From Sycobia sp. Sy_11 (lineage: Eukaryota > Arthropoda > Insecta > Hymenoptera > Epichrysomallidae): a stretch of 64,000 bases of DNA. The translations under genes were made by a program, and so were the position numbers. The stretch is from contig JACCIC010000223.1 of assembly GCA_018907035.1 (NCBI GenBank), positions 62,001-126,000 of the forward strand. The letters run 5' to 3'. This document shows positions 32,601 through 43,764 of the stretch, one piece after another (within the stretch, counting starts at the first letter, position 1; every line of letters begins with the position of its first letter). The notes beneath the pieces are model-generated. The model was not told where the DNA came from. It did no database searches and worked only from the letters and a program-made list of their open reading frames with translations.

Positions 32601-33002
32601 TTTAAAAATGATCTCATATATATTTAAAAATCTTAATTACAACAAACATTAGTGACACCATCTTCTTTGTTACGTAATTTAATTGGACTTACCGATAAAA
32701 GTTTAAAATATTCAAGCAATCATGCATTGATATAGGTAGTATATTCTAATATATGTTGCAGTAGATTTAAGTCCCTTTGATAAAAGAAAACGTTTACGTT
32801 CATAAAAATATATTAAATTCTTCAATGCCTTTTCACAAACTTTCGTAAATATTCAATCTACAATTAATTCGTTTGAATTAACTCGATGAATTGGGAACTA
32901 CTAGTGTGTACAAATATGAATAAGACTTTATTTATAACTTTTTAAATTATAGCTGTATAAGCCTTTTTATAGGCTTGGGTAAGCTCAATAAAAAAAAAAA
33001 AA
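32601..33002. other. AT-rich stretch with no gene
   Basis: Nothing recognisable except a poly-A run at its end. Confidence 0.5.
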
Positions 33003-33895
33003 AAACTTTTTAAATCTTTATTTATTTTTCTAAATCTAATTCTTTCCCCTTATAATAATCCCCCACCAGATACCATGCAACTATGCCAACGCTTTTTCAA
33101 TTTTCAAAACATTTTTTATACACGTATTCCAGAATGGCCATCAGTTCCTTCTTCGATTCGGCTTTTATTTCTTCAATCAATCAAAACATCAAACCGTACT
33201 TTCGAAATGGTCATTTGAGTTTGCTGAACAACCAGAAGTTACCAAATTTTTGGCACCAAACGCGGTGCCAAATCAGGCGGATACGATTGGTGAAGATCGA
33301 TATAGGTTGAATTTTTGGCAAAATGTTCACGTAAAATCAATGCAGTGTGAGCCGGTACATTACCTTGATGCAAAAACCAAGATTTGTCTTTCCATAAATT
33401 TCGTCTTTTGAGACGAATATCTTCACGCAAACGACGCATAACACTCTAATAATATTCTTTCCTAACCGTTTGGCCAGTTTCAAGGAATTTATAATGCACC
33501 AGACCAGGATAATCGAAGAAAACAGTGAGCGTATCCTTGATGAGCGACTTTGGCGTGGATTTTTCGGTCTCCGTTATCCTTTGGCACAATATTCACTGGA
33601 TTGATCGGTTGTTTTTAGATCGTAAGCGGAGACCCATGTCTCATGTCCAGTTATTATGCGTTCCATCTTGTCCTGATAGTCCGAAAGCACTGTTTCACAG
33701 ACCTACATGCGACGTTGTTTTTCCAGACAAAAAGAGTGTTTTTAGCACCAATTGTGATTTCACTTTTTTCAGGCACAAAATTTTTTTCAAAATGGTGTTG
33801 ATTGACCCATTTGAAATTCCAAAAATATCAGCAAGTGCTCTAGTAATTAATCTACTTATTTTATACTTTTGTTTACAGTAATTTTAAAGAGATTT
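33003..33895 (-). pseudogene. Mariner-like transposase M6, truncated
   Basis: Minus-strand relics of a mariner-type transposase. The frame 33239-33439 reads MRRLREDIRLKRRNLWKDKS then FLHQGNVPAHTALILREHFA, where the second catalytic motif HDN has become HQGN. PPDLAP of the last motif follows in a damaged context. Upstream sequence (33.5-33.8 kb) encodes a W-x-H-x-T-type region around the first Asp in broken frames. The first ~150 bp (33003-33170) recur at 40966-41117, so the 3' end of this family is also present elsewhere. No clear TIR pair. Confidence 0.65.
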
Positions 33896-34590
33896 CATTT
33901 ATTTTTAAGAATCCCATTTTTATGTGTAATTGATTATGAAATATATTTAATTAGGAAACAATTTTCATTGTATCAATACAACATATTCTAAAGAATAGCT
34001 TTTAAATGATTAGGAAGTATAATATGCACAATACTTGCCTTATTTTATACTTTTATGTAAAGTAATTTTAAAGTAATACACCAGATAATTTATAATGCTG
34101 ATCAAATTTTTCTTTCTAGCGCTTTATTTAGAAGTCGAGTGTATTTGTTCCAGATGTATTTTTGCTGAGCTTCAACTCTTTATGTAAACTAATAGTAAAT
34201 TTATGTTATTTAATTACCTTTATATTCTATTGTATGCATATGTATTTGTGTGTGTGTGTGTGTGTGTGTGTGTCTGACGACTCTTCGAACTCGACGGTCT
34301 GTCCTGATAACGCGATAATCAGCTGTAGTCGGCCGAGTTGGTGCTCGCTACAAGCGACGTGCTTCGAGAGGGACTAGTCGTAGATAAACTGTGGAAACAT
34401 ATTTGCCAATGCAGTTAAAAATAAATAATTCAAAATTTTTTTCATTTGCTGTAGTATGAAGCCACTTCCTATCAAGCAAATAAAGATATAATCAATGACA
34501 GATTTCGATATGAAATGTTTAATAGGAGACATTTAATTTAAAAAATTCGCAAATCTTATTTATACTCATTTCTTTCCGTTGTCACATTTT
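33896..34590. other. AT-rich stretch with a (TG)n run
   Basis: Contains (TG)n at 34247-34273 followed by ~100 bp of GC-richer sequence (34.28-34.38 kb). No supported gene. Confidence 0.5.
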
Positions 34591-34599
34591 TCTTCTTCT

Positions 34600-37500
34600 A
34601 TATAGGGTTTTAATATTTTAAATACCCATTACATATATAGCCAAATCAAGAAATTTTGTTATTTCAAGTTAATTTTGTATTAGTATTGTAAGCACCTCGG
34701 TGAAAATATCATCTTCAAACACTATATATGGGCAATTCTTTTACAGTAATTCCATAAATTTGTAAAAATAGATCGACAATTTATAGTTAAAAAATTAAAA
34801 TTATAAACAATTAAATTGTTAATTAAATATAAAATGTCCGCACCAAACTTAAATCGACTGTGATAAATATTATTGTGATCTCTATATTCGTTCATCTATA
34901 AAAACCATTTTTAAAAAAGATGATGTCCATATTCGATCAAAAGATATTAGATATTTCCGCGTTCAACTTACATAGCATACCGATCCGGGACCCACGTTAT
35001 AGTTCTCAATCCCCCAGTAATAGGAAAATCAACATTGCTCCAATTGTAAGTGATAGGCTTATGGAATTTTAAGAAGTCAAAAAGCCTTTTAAACATCCTA
35101 CTCTTGAGGCAGTCTACTTTACAACTTTGAAAAAAAATGTTTTTTTTTACATTTTTCGAAAGTAAATATATTCAAGAATGTTAGCTCAAAATTTTAGAAA
35201 GATTCAGGTAATCTAACTATACTTTTTCACCTTTCGAACGCACTTACCTGAGCGCGCTATTCCGACCCGCCTAGCGCGCGCGCTTGATAAGCCATCCCCT
35301 ATTGTCAATTATTACAGCTATACATATTCTCATCAAAATATATACCTTTGCTTCTCAATATTACCTTTCCTTTATAATTTTTCTTCTGTATTTCGAAGAA
35401 AGTTGTATTTTGAAGAAACCAAAAGTCGTGATTAAAAAATTAAAAACTGCTGATATAAGTATCAAATTAATGAAGGAGTTATCTAAAAACTATAGTGTTG
35501 CAATTGAAAGGAATTCAAATTTAGTAGAAGACATGCGAAACGAGTTCTGGGCCGACTACTACCACAAAATCTCAACAGACTCCAAACCCCAACATACGTA
35601 CTGTTCAGACAGCTGGTACAAGTATCAGAAGACCGAAGCAAACAACGCTTTCAAAAATTATAAACATCGTCCTGCTCTTGGTAGTGATGTACAAGAGGTG
35701 CTGAAACCGATCTACGAAGATCTAACAAAAACGGAATTGCTGGAGAGATGTTTGAGCAAAAACACTCAAAAGAACAATGAGTGTTTCAACTCAACAGTTT
35801 GAGCTATGGCACCGAAGCATGTCTATAATGGAAAAAAAATCGTTAAAATTGCATGCCTCATTGCTGCCTGCATTTTTAATGAAGGGTTTAGTCCACTTTT
35901 GTAAATAATGGAAATTATGAGCCTGAAAATCGGCCAAACCGCCAGGTAGTTCGCCAATATGTGCGACCAACAGCGCATCGTTCGAGAGAACCGCCGCTCG
36001 ACTGAGGCTTCTAAGGAGAACAGAACTCAAAAAAATCAGGCTAAATTAGATGAAAATACTCGCCTGGAACAAGCTGAAGGCATATTGTATGGCTCAGGTA
36101 TCGCTGATTGAGCGTGATATAATTTTTTCTACGATTTTTCACTTACAAAATCTTTAAACGCATTTTTCTCAAAACAGCGTTTTCAAGTACCGTGGTCGTG
36201 CAATTTTCAGCAAATATTCTATATGTTTGTATCAACCGTCGTAACTACAATCAATTAAAAATTTTAATTTTAACTATATTTTTATTGCAAAAAAGACGGA
36301 AAAAAAGTAATTTTTTTCTTTCTTATTTTAGCCGCCATTTTGTTGATTTTACACGTACATAGAATATTCTAGTTAGATCGGTTTCTGGAGTCATACTGAA
36401 CATACAACTATTTGATTTTTTTATTTCAGACCGTCCGTCGGCAAGATTTTACGACCACGACAACGTTACCTACTTTTTGAGATCAAAAATGTACAAAATA
36501 AATAAAAAAATTTTGTTTATATACTTCAAGAATGTATTTATTAAGCATTTCAAATCCTACATCCATATCTTCAATAGCATTCTCAGAAAATTTTCACAAA
36601 TATAGCGTTTTTTTCGAGGGTCTGAAGTAGAATACTGGCTTACCCATAATCAATAAACACATCCATTATAATATAATAAATATTATAATTGAAAGATATA
36701 CACAAGCATCTGAGATATTTTAACACAGATTCAGCGTGCTGTGTTCTTACATATTAATAGCTGTTAATCTAACGTAGATACAACATTTTTATAAAATAGA
36801 TTTTTTGAGATAATCGAATGAAGAACACAGGCGATATTCTGAAGATTAAATATCTATAAATTTTTTTAATTCACTAAATTAATCACTTGTAAAGTTATTT
36901 TGTCTAATAGTGCGAGAATCAGAAGTATAGTTTGCGACGTGTGCTACAAAACGTACATGTTTTGAAAATATTTTTAAAAGTAAATATTTTAAATGAGAAT
37001 ATTAGATTAAAATAGTTTTTTCAAAATCGATATCAGTTGACTGGCGGGCATGTTATAGATATTTCAACAGTTAAATTATGAATGTTTAAAAATATTAGCA
37101 ATGCATATTTTTCTTAATTCACCTTCAAATTAGATTACAAAGTAAAGTGTAACGATTAATTGAATAAGTATGAAATCATTGCGATTAAGATACTCTGAGT
37201 AAATCGATTATATGTATAAGATTTTATAGTAAATCTATGACATTTTGTAAAATTCATGTTATATTTACGAAAAAAATTCTTTACGCAAAATCCTAAAATA
37301 TCCATAATTTCTACGAATAGAAGCTGTAAAGAATTATATACTATTATAAAATGTCAAGTTCAAATTGGTTTATGATTTCTTAAAGAATGCTTTGATAAAA
37401 ATATATATTTAGCTCTATTTGTTAATACAGCCTACATTATACTTACTTTTTTCGGGAAACTTTTAAACAATTTTTCGTAATTTTTAAGACAGTATCAATC

Positions 37501-38100
37501 TATATATTTCGTATCTTTTAGATAAAAAGGTAAAAAAAATATAAATATTTTCGAAAAAATTAAAAAAGTTGTTGTTTTCATGCAAGCTGCCACTGTCAGC
37601 GCATTGAGAAGAATTGAAGAGAAGAAAGTTTGTCAGCGCATTGAGAAGAGTGTGCAGAACAAGATGAATAAAAAGCGAATACATCTTAATTCCGTAATAA
37701 TTATATTATTGAAAATAATATCCCTTTCTTGATTTTGTAAATTTATTAATATTACTTGAATAGATTATGAAATGCATTTTTAAAGATAAGTTAATCTAAA
37801 ATTTTTTCTGTTGTCATTATATTATTTTTATTAATTGTAGAATTATGATTTTAAAATAGTTTTTAATCGATGAAGAATTTTAATATTTTTATGAGTACCT
37901 ATATACGTTATCTGTTCATAAATTTAGTACTACTCTGAGAATTAACATATTATAAATATTCATCATCGTTTCGGCCTTCTAATATGTTTTTCATACTTAT
38001 TTTATAGAGTTTCTTAAGGAAAACCACAATAGTATTTAGTTACGATAAATAAAGTTTTTATATTGCATTCGATAAGCTAAAATTTGTAAAGTATATGTAC
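34600..38100 (+). mobile_element. Mutator-type element with long inverted ends
   Basis: 34.70-35.00 kb and the complement of about 36.90-37.10 kb are diverged inverted repeats (AAAATGTCCGC, then AACTTAAATCGA on one side; the matching CGATATCAGTTGACTGGCGG region on the other). They enclose transposase sequence at 35.4-36.1 kb. The whole is related in inverted orientation to 24860-26500. Long TIRs plus a Mutator-type protein fit the MULE superfamily; exact ends and a 9-bp duplication are not resolved. Confidence 0.55.
35284..36111 (+). pseudogene. Mutator-like transposase, C-terminal region
   Basis: Open for 172 codons to a TGA at 35800, then continuing in the same frame past that stop and two more to TGA at 36109. 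Visible segments: MKELSKNYSVAIERNSNLVE, TYCSDSWYKYQKTEANNAFK (the CxxxW-x-x-YQ zinc-like signature), KPIYEDLTKTELLERCLSKN, TQKNNECFNS, CLIAACIFNEGF and the end EGILYGSGIAD. This order matches the C-terminal part of a Mutator-like transposase domain family common in arthropods and cnidarians. The N-terminal catalytic half is not found here. One in-frame stop falls at a usually conserved Trp position, suggesting recent-looking nonsense decay. Confidence 0.65.
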
Positions 38101-38310
38101 AAATATTTGTCTTTGCTATATATCTTTATAAACTTATTTTAAGTACAGTGATTACTTTTAATAAATTTCATAACTGATTTTGCATTGATTTTAATTAATA
38201 AATTTAGAATATATAATTTTATCAATCTTGTGTTGACCAGTTTCTTTTCTAGAATTTCTTATATTAGAATTAAATTAACATACAGTTTTATTGCTGAGTA
38301 TTGATAGTAG
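38101..38310. other. AT-rich flank
   Basis: No feature seen. Confidence 0.4.
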
Positions 38311-38477
38311 ATAGGCTATAGGCATTCCAGCACATAGCCATTCTAGCACACCTCCCTCCCTTAAAAAGTGTGGTGAGCCCCCAACTAGGTCATGCTGGGG
38401 ACATAGCACACTTTAGACGTGAGTACACTTTAGATTGAGTAGAATGCCTATAAGTAGAGACGAACGCTTGTGCAACT

Positions 38478-38973
38478 GAGGTGGACCCATATCAATTAAT
38501 ATAATCTGTTTCCGTTTGATGGTTATGAATATCTCTGGTTATAGAAAATCCATGTCCCTTATGCTGTATAATGAAATGGAGATATTTTTGTTTTGTCACT
38601 GTCTCGATTTGTATCTTCGGGATTTCGGAAGAGTATAATGCCGTTGCGATTGTAAAAGGGAATGACTACGGAACACCAGCATATAGACGTTCTATTTTCA
38701 TAAGGTAAAAGCAGGCCGTATTAGAAGCGAACACATGTGACTCTTGATATACTGACCGAGGTGAACTCATCAATTAGTATAATCCGCTTACCGTATATGG
38801 CGATGAAGGTCTATCGATATAGAAAACACGTGGCCCCCCGATAGTAATTACTGAAACCGAGTTACTTTTCTTTGTTACTTTCTCGCTTCGTATCTTCAAG
38901 ATTTCGGCCGAATATATCATCAGTGCGTATGGGAAAGGAAGTGACTATGGAAAATCAAGCTATAAATATTCTA
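38478..38973. repeat. Two tandem ~275-bp satellite-like units
   Basis: Unit 1 (38478-38750) and unit 2 (38755-38973) share GAGGTGGACCCATATCAATT against GAGGTGAACTCATCAATTAG, then ATAATCCGCTTACC, CACTGTCTCG/TACTTTCTCG and GAATGACTACGGAA/GAAGTGACTATGGA. A third unit resumes at 39967, beyond the mariner. Preceded by ~150 bp with short inverted words around TTCCAGCACATAGC and TTCTAGCACACC. Confidence 0.6.
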
Positions 38974-39966
38974 CTAGGGTGGATTGATAAGTTTCCGGCC
39001 TGACCAAGAAAAACAACGTTTTTAAGAATTTTTTTTAATTTCTCAACATAATCTCCTCCAAGGCTGATAATTTCTTATAGCGGTGTTCTGGTCTAGTAAT
39101 GCTATCTCTATAGACTGATTGGTCAAGCTCCTCGAAATACCCATTTACAGCTTCGATGACTTTTTCATTGTCCAAAACTCTCCTACCGCCAAGCCATTTT
39201 TTGAGGTTAGGAAACAGATAATAGTCGCTCGGGGCTAGGTCTGGAGAGTAGGGAGGATGCGGCATCAATTCAAACTTCAGATTGTTGATTTTAGCCATCG
39301 CAATGATTGACGTGTGCGCTGTTGCGTTATCGTGATGAAACAAGATTCTTTCTACGCCAGATGAGGTCGTTTAATTTTCACTTCGTCGCTCAAACGTTGC
39401 AATAAGTCTGCGTAGTATTGACCAGTGATAGTTTTACCTTTTTCAAAGTAATCAATGTATATAATACCTCTTGCATCCCAAAAAACAGTAGCCATAACCT
39501 TGTTTGCTGAAAAAATTGTTTTTGGCTTCTTTGGAGTTGGTTGATTTCAGGAGTGTAGTCGTGGACCCAAGTTTCGTCAACGGTTACGAATCGTCGCAAA
39601 AGTTCACTTGAATTACGCTTATACAAGGCCGAATGGGCGGTAGTAATGATCTTTCGAATCAATTTTTCGTCGACTGTTAGCAAACGCGGCACCTATCTTC
39701 CACAGAACTTTTCCATATACAAATATTGGTGCAAAATATTTTGTACACGTTCATATAACATCTTACAGGTCTCAGCTATCTCACACACTTTTAATCTGCG
39801 GTTTTTCAGGACTATTTGATGGATTTTTTCGATCATATCTGGAGTTGTGACCTCAATGGGGAATCCTGAGCGAGTCTCATCAGAGGTGCACACACGACCC
39901 TTTTTAAACTCGGAAACCCAGTGCTTAACGATTGAATATGAAGGAGAGGATGTCCCCAGTGTTGAG
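38974..39966 (-). mobile_element. Mariner M7, irritans-like, 5' truncated
   Basis: The left end CTAGGGTGGATTGATAAGTT, after a TA, is the irritans-type TIR also found at 56200, 57337 and 60392. The other end is missing: transposase sequence is joined directly to satellite unit sequence at 39966/39967. Confidence 0.8.
39035..39966 (-). pseudogene. Irritans-type mariner transposase (M7), broken
   Basis: Three consecutive open pieces on the minus strand. 39693-39966 begins at DSTLGTSSPSYSIVKHWVSE, missing about the first 26 residues compared with the copy at 56378. 39390-39692 has FVTVDETWVHDYTPEINQLQ with the first catalytic Asp. 39035-39343 has FHHDNATAHTSIIAMAKINN and HPPYSPDLAPSDYYLFPNLK with the second and third. 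All three catalytic residues and the C-terminus survive, but the frame is broken between pieces and near residue 200. The truncation point is fused to a 275-bp satellite unit. Confidence 0.8.
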
Positions 39967-40140
39967 TCAATTAGTATAATTCGCTTACCTTTAACATCAT
40001 AGGTGTGAGTGGGGAAGGGAAAGGAGGGATAATTGAGTTCCTTTACCAATGAGGAAAAGTTTCTTGCGTCAAAGAAACTTAGAACAAAGAACAAAGATAG
40101 AAACATAGAACAAAGAAAAAATAGAAAGGATAGGCTAAGC
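39967..40140. repeat. Third satellite unit, 5' part, and purine-rich flank
   Basis: CAATTAGTATAATTCGCTTACC matches the start of units at 38.5 and 38.78 kb, then diverges into a GAAGGGAAAGGAGGG and AGAACAAAGAACAAAG stretch. Confidence 0.45.
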
Positions 40141-40329
40141 CGCACATTCTAAACGAAATTTAGAATCTGTAGGCGTTTTTTTTTTTTTTTTTTTGACCAA
40201 TAGGAAATTTTAATAATTTTAAAATAATTTTCTACTGCACTAAACGACAGTGAGTTTATGCATCACAGTCTATGTTCAGATTTCAAATTTGAAAAGTTTT
40301 AAATTGAAATATGAAAGTAGCACTCAGTA

Positions 40330-40750
40330 CCTACGGCAATGCCAAAGCCAACAGCAACGCCAAGGCCAATGCCAACAGTAACACCAATGGTAAGCGTTTG
40401 CTTGCTGTTGAAAAGGCTGCGCGAAGTCGTCTTAGCAAGTATTATAAGTCTATGGACTTGTTCGAGGAGGAGGAAAACGAGGAGTAGGAGGAGGAGGAGG
40501 AGGAGAGTACGACCAGGTCCACCACCCCTATTTCCATTGTCACAGCCTCTCTCTCAAGGGCTGTAACGCCGAAGGTCGAGAGATCTCGATCACTATCTGC
40601 GCAGAAGGAGCGGAAAAAACCAGCTTCTGCTGCGGATTGGATATCCCTGTATAGAAAGGTACAGGAGATGTTCGAAACAATTCTGCATGGTTGCACAAAG
40701 TACGCAGAAACGTTCGAGACCATCAAATCAGGCCATTTACTTAATAATAT
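40330..40750 (+). pseudogene. Unidentified coding-like segment (possible exon)
   Basis: One frame reads continuously except for a single stop inside a GAGGAGGAG run: Asn/Ala/Lys/Ser-rich start, then KRLLAVEKAARSRLSKYYKS, an acidic Glu tract, SLSRAVTPKVERSRSLSAQK and DWISLYRKVQEMFETILHGC. The composition looks like a real, partly disordered protein. The stop may be real or due to slippage in the Glu run. About 120 bp downstream a strong acceptor (TTTTCTTTCGTTACAG) precedes more coding-like sequence. I do not recognise the family. It could be a host gene relic or part of an unrecognised element. Confidence 0.35.
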
Positions 40751-40872
40751 ATAATTACATTATAGTATATAATATTGATAATGCATATTTCATATATAAT
40801 AATACTGATAATAAATATAATGATACTAATATCATAATACTTTTCTTTTTTCTTTCGTTACAGTAATGAAGA

Positions 40873-41192
40873 AAAATCGTCCAACTTATCAGTTGGACGT
40901 GCGATAGTGGATAAGATCCAGATCCGAGAGGAAACAAACAAAACGGCCCAGGAGCCGGAAGACATCAGCTTTTTAAATCTTTATTTATTTTTCTAAATCT
41001 AATTCTTCCCCCTTATAATAATCCCCCACCAGATGCCATGCAACTATGCCAACGTTTTTTCAATTCTCAAAACATTTTTTATACACGTCTTAGAGAATGG
41101 CCATCAGTTCCTTCTTCGATTCAGTTGAACGTGCGATAGAGGACAAGATCCAGATCCGAGAGGAATAAAAAAAGACGGCACGGCAGGCAGAA
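40873..41192 (+). repeat. Mariner 3'-end fragment flanked by a ~75-bp direct duplication
   Basis: TGGACGTGCGATAGTGGATA..GAAGACATCAG (40893-40965) is repeated as TGAACGTGCGATAGAGGACA..GAAGACATCAG (about 41125-41200). Between the copies lies a 150-bp piece (40966-41117) nearly identical to the M6 mariner end at 33003-33170. The duplicated sequence reads as protein (GRAIVDKIQIREE) from the splice acceptor at 40872. Confidence 0.55.
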
Positions 41193-41336
41193 GACATCAG
41201 GAACGACGATGATTGGTCGTCACCGCAGCCCATCCGTCGAAAGCATGGGCCAGCGCAGTAGCTCAAGTATAGAGGAAATAGATATTCAAGTAAAACTTCC
41301 GCGCATAATATCCGATGTGCGTTTGAAAAACAATAG
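41125..41336 (+). other. Possible exon ending at a splice donor
   Basis: An open frame reading GRHRSPSVESMGQRSSSSIE then EIDIQVKLPRIISDVRLKNN runs to AATAG|GTAAATG at 41337, a fair donor. It follows the direct duplication above. A further donor context, AAGAAG|GTAAGT, is at 41811 after a short frame reading NRTGEPEFDAAKKK. Together these look like successive exons of a spliced gene on the plus strand, but frames do not join cleanly and the family is unknown. Confidence 0.3.
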
Positions 41337-41568
41337 GTAAATGTAAAAAAAAACAAAATTTTAAAAATAATTACATATAAAAAAACTATAAAACATAATA
41401 TATGTATATGAAAAAAAAAATTGTATAAGATATAATATATGTATATAAAAAAATAAATAAAATTAAATTAAATAAGTTGCCTTGTCTATTATTTATCCTT
41501 ATAATTTGTCAATGAATTATTTTTGGTTGTTCTTTGATTGTTTAATATAATTATCTAATATTATAATA

Positions 41569-41572
<4 letters not shown>

Positions 41573-41617
<45 letters not shown>
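41573..41617. repeat. (AT)n microsatellite
   Basis: Alternating AT run within an otherwise intron-like AT-rich stretch (41.34-41.75 kb). Confidence 0.95.
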
Positions 41618-41622
<5 letters not shown>

Positions 41623-41887
41623 ATATTATAATATCTAATGTTAATCTAGTTTTCTAAAAATTTACAATATTTTCTTAAATTATTTAGATTATTAACATAT
41701 TATTTCAAATAAAGAAGTGTATGTATAAGAATAAATGCATATAAAAATAAATGGTTGAATTAGATAACCGAACTGGAGAACCAGAGTTCGATGCAGCAAA
41801 GAAGAAGGTAAGTTAGAGTCGCAAAGCAAATTCAACCGACCACCAACGGCGGGGCCTCGAAAAAATCCCCGACAGCCAAACTCCTTT

Positions 41888-41975
41888 CATGGAATTTCAT
41901 GAAATTCTTGGAATGTTAGGAAATTCTAGGAATTTTCAGAAAATTCTTGGAATTTCATATTTCCTTGAATATTTT
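41888..41975. repeat. Short degenerate tandem repeat, GAAATTCTTGGAATTTCAT type
   Basis: Five to six imperfect, partly palindromic units of roughly 17-20 bp. Confidence 0.6.
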
Positions 41976-42130
41976 TATTTAAAAATTTCTTAAATTTATA
42001 ATTTTTTTCATTTTAAAATTTTTATTTCAAATTACCTTAATTTATAATTTCTTTAATTTTAAGGTAGAAATAAAAGACTTTTTTTATTAATATAAATTTT
42101 TTTTTAAGATTACAATAAAATACATTTTGT

Positions 42131-42326
42131 TTAACCAGTTTTGTCGCATCCATACTTCCCACTTGCATAATGTTCTATCCATGTGTGCATAAGCATTACG
42201 GTACGGATTACACACGTTGGTAATTGCCTTCTGCATGACGTATGGTTCTCACAAAATACGTATTGCTCTTCACTCTGTAGCGGTTGCAGCGGTGGACACT
42301 GTAGCTCCTCTACATCAACTATATTT
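42131..42326 (-). other. Possible terminal exon, minus strand
   Basis: On the minus strand a strong acceptor (TTTTTTCTCTAATTTCAG, ending 42327) is followed by 64 sense codons to TAA. They read NIVDVEELQCPPLQPLQSEE, then YVFCENHTSCRRQLPTCV and MHTWIEHYASGKYGCDKTG. An AATAAA poly(A) signal lies about 50 bp past the stop (near 42.08 kb). A GTAAGT donor on the same strand is near 42.54 kb. The Cys pattern is suggestive but matches no family I can name. Could be a host or element gene. Confidence 0.35.
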
Positions 42327-42332
42327 CTGAAA

Positions 42333-42440
42333 TTAGAGAAAAAATATTATGAAAATTATGAAAAATTATGAAAATTATGAAAATTATAAAAAATTATGAC
42401 AATTACGAAAAATTATGAAATTATGAAAATTATTAGAATT
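42333..42440. repeat. GAAAATTAT tandem repeat
   Basis: About ten imperfect 9-bp units, adjacent to the acceptor of the possible minus-strand exon. Confidence 0.7.
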
Positions 42441-43025
42441 GGTTGATTCAAAAAAATCAAAAATAGATTCGATTTGATGGATGAAGATTGAATTTTCGTT
42501 ACAAGTTAATTCATCCCCTCCATTCGCAGAGAAAGTCACTTACGATTGAGTGCAGGAGAAGGAAAAGGGCGTAACAAAAACATGGTTGTAAAACGATACA
42601 CAAGTCCTTCCTCCGTAGGATCTCACGTTTATGATTGGATGTTAAAGGAGAAAGAATATGATCTACATGAATGTACTAAAAGGTTGATATTTGATTGGCT
42701 CTAGTCAGATAACACTTATATTGTAATGTTTTATTCTCATTCTAACACGTTATTCAAGTAGTCTATATGACTGATATTCTCCTTCCACTTCTGCTTCCCC
42801 TTCTCCATATTTTCATTTCCTTTAAAAGCGAGACCATATCATGGAGGAATACAGTTTCTATACCTCAGTCAAATAAGTTTAGTTTCATCTTTCTTATTTT
42901 TTCTTTTGTGTTCAATATGAGTGTGTTGTATTGTATCAGTGTTTTATTTTTATGTCTTACTTCTACCAGCCAGTAAATAAGCATTATTAACTGAAGTTTG
43001 AAAATATTTTATTAGTTAAAGTAAG
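42441..43025. other. Upstream of Polinton remnant; no gene supported
   Basis: Moderately AT-rich sequence. Short plus-strand frames rich in Phe/Leu/Ser show no family. Confidence 0.4.
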
Positions 43026-43287
43026 ATGGCTTTTCTTTCGTCTATTGAATTTCAAGTGAAAAAACTTAGTGATATTTACGAGCGTGTCACTGAATTAAGC
43101 ATAGCCTAAATAGAGAAGTATTTATCAATAACTGAACAGGATATAATAAAGCTGAGAGAATTTGGCAAAAAACAAGGTTTCTCTCAAGCAGAAAATCAAA
43201 AATGTTTAACATGTCTGATTCATCTGTCATGTTTACAAGCAAAATTTCGTTATCATCTTGATAGTGACGTACCAGTGGTCACGTAGT
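43026..43287 (+). pseudogene. Small broken ORF preceding PolB
   Basis: Starts MAFLSSIEFQVKKLSDIYER and continues past one in-frame stop with ITEQDIIKLREFGKKQ and ENQKCLTCLIHLSC, to a stop at 43285. It overlaps the polymerase frame in another register. Possibly the N-terminal extension of the same polymerase gene or a small Polinton ORF. No domain recognised. Confidence 0.3.
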
Positions 43288-43764
43288 CTAATCTCTAACG
43301 AATCAGCTACAGTAGAATGGCGAGATATACAATCTGCTTTTAAAAATCGAATAAGAACAGGCATTGTTATTAACTTAGAACATCTGCATATTTTAAGTTT
43401 CTTGGTCGACGCACAGAAGCTCTTTGAAGATAAAGCTAGAGCTTACTTACAAGAATATACAGCAATAAAATTAAATTCGGATTTTCTATCAGAGTTTACC
43501 ATGCAGAAAAATGGAGATGAAACAACTCACATTAAATATTTCACAACAATGAATGCTACAGTATTCATGTCTACTGATTTAGAAAAATGGTATGAGAAAC
43601 ATAGTAAGGAACCAATTCTTACACATCTAGAAGAATTTCAGGATAAAGATTCCGGATGGATATTAAAAAGTATTATTAGTTTGTACATAAACATCAAAAA
43701 ATTTTCATCTCACAAGGGAAGATCATACAAGCACGTTAAAATAAAAAAGTTCCTGGGCTCATGA
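43258..43764 (+). pseudogene. Polinton/Maverick DNA polymerase B, N-terminal region
   Basis: A 168-codon frame without a good ATG (first codon TTG), so it is part of a longer original gene. It reads VEWRDIQSAFKNRIRTGIVI, EDKARAYLQEYTAIKLNSDF, NATVFMSTDLEKWYEKHSKE and HLEEFQDKDSGWILKSIISL, then a final SYKHV. This order matches the N-terminal region of the protein-primed family-B polymerase of insect Polintons and related virus-like elements. Directly after it the sequence jumps to the C-terminal end of the same protein, so the exonuclease and polymerase core are deleted. Confidence 0.7.
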
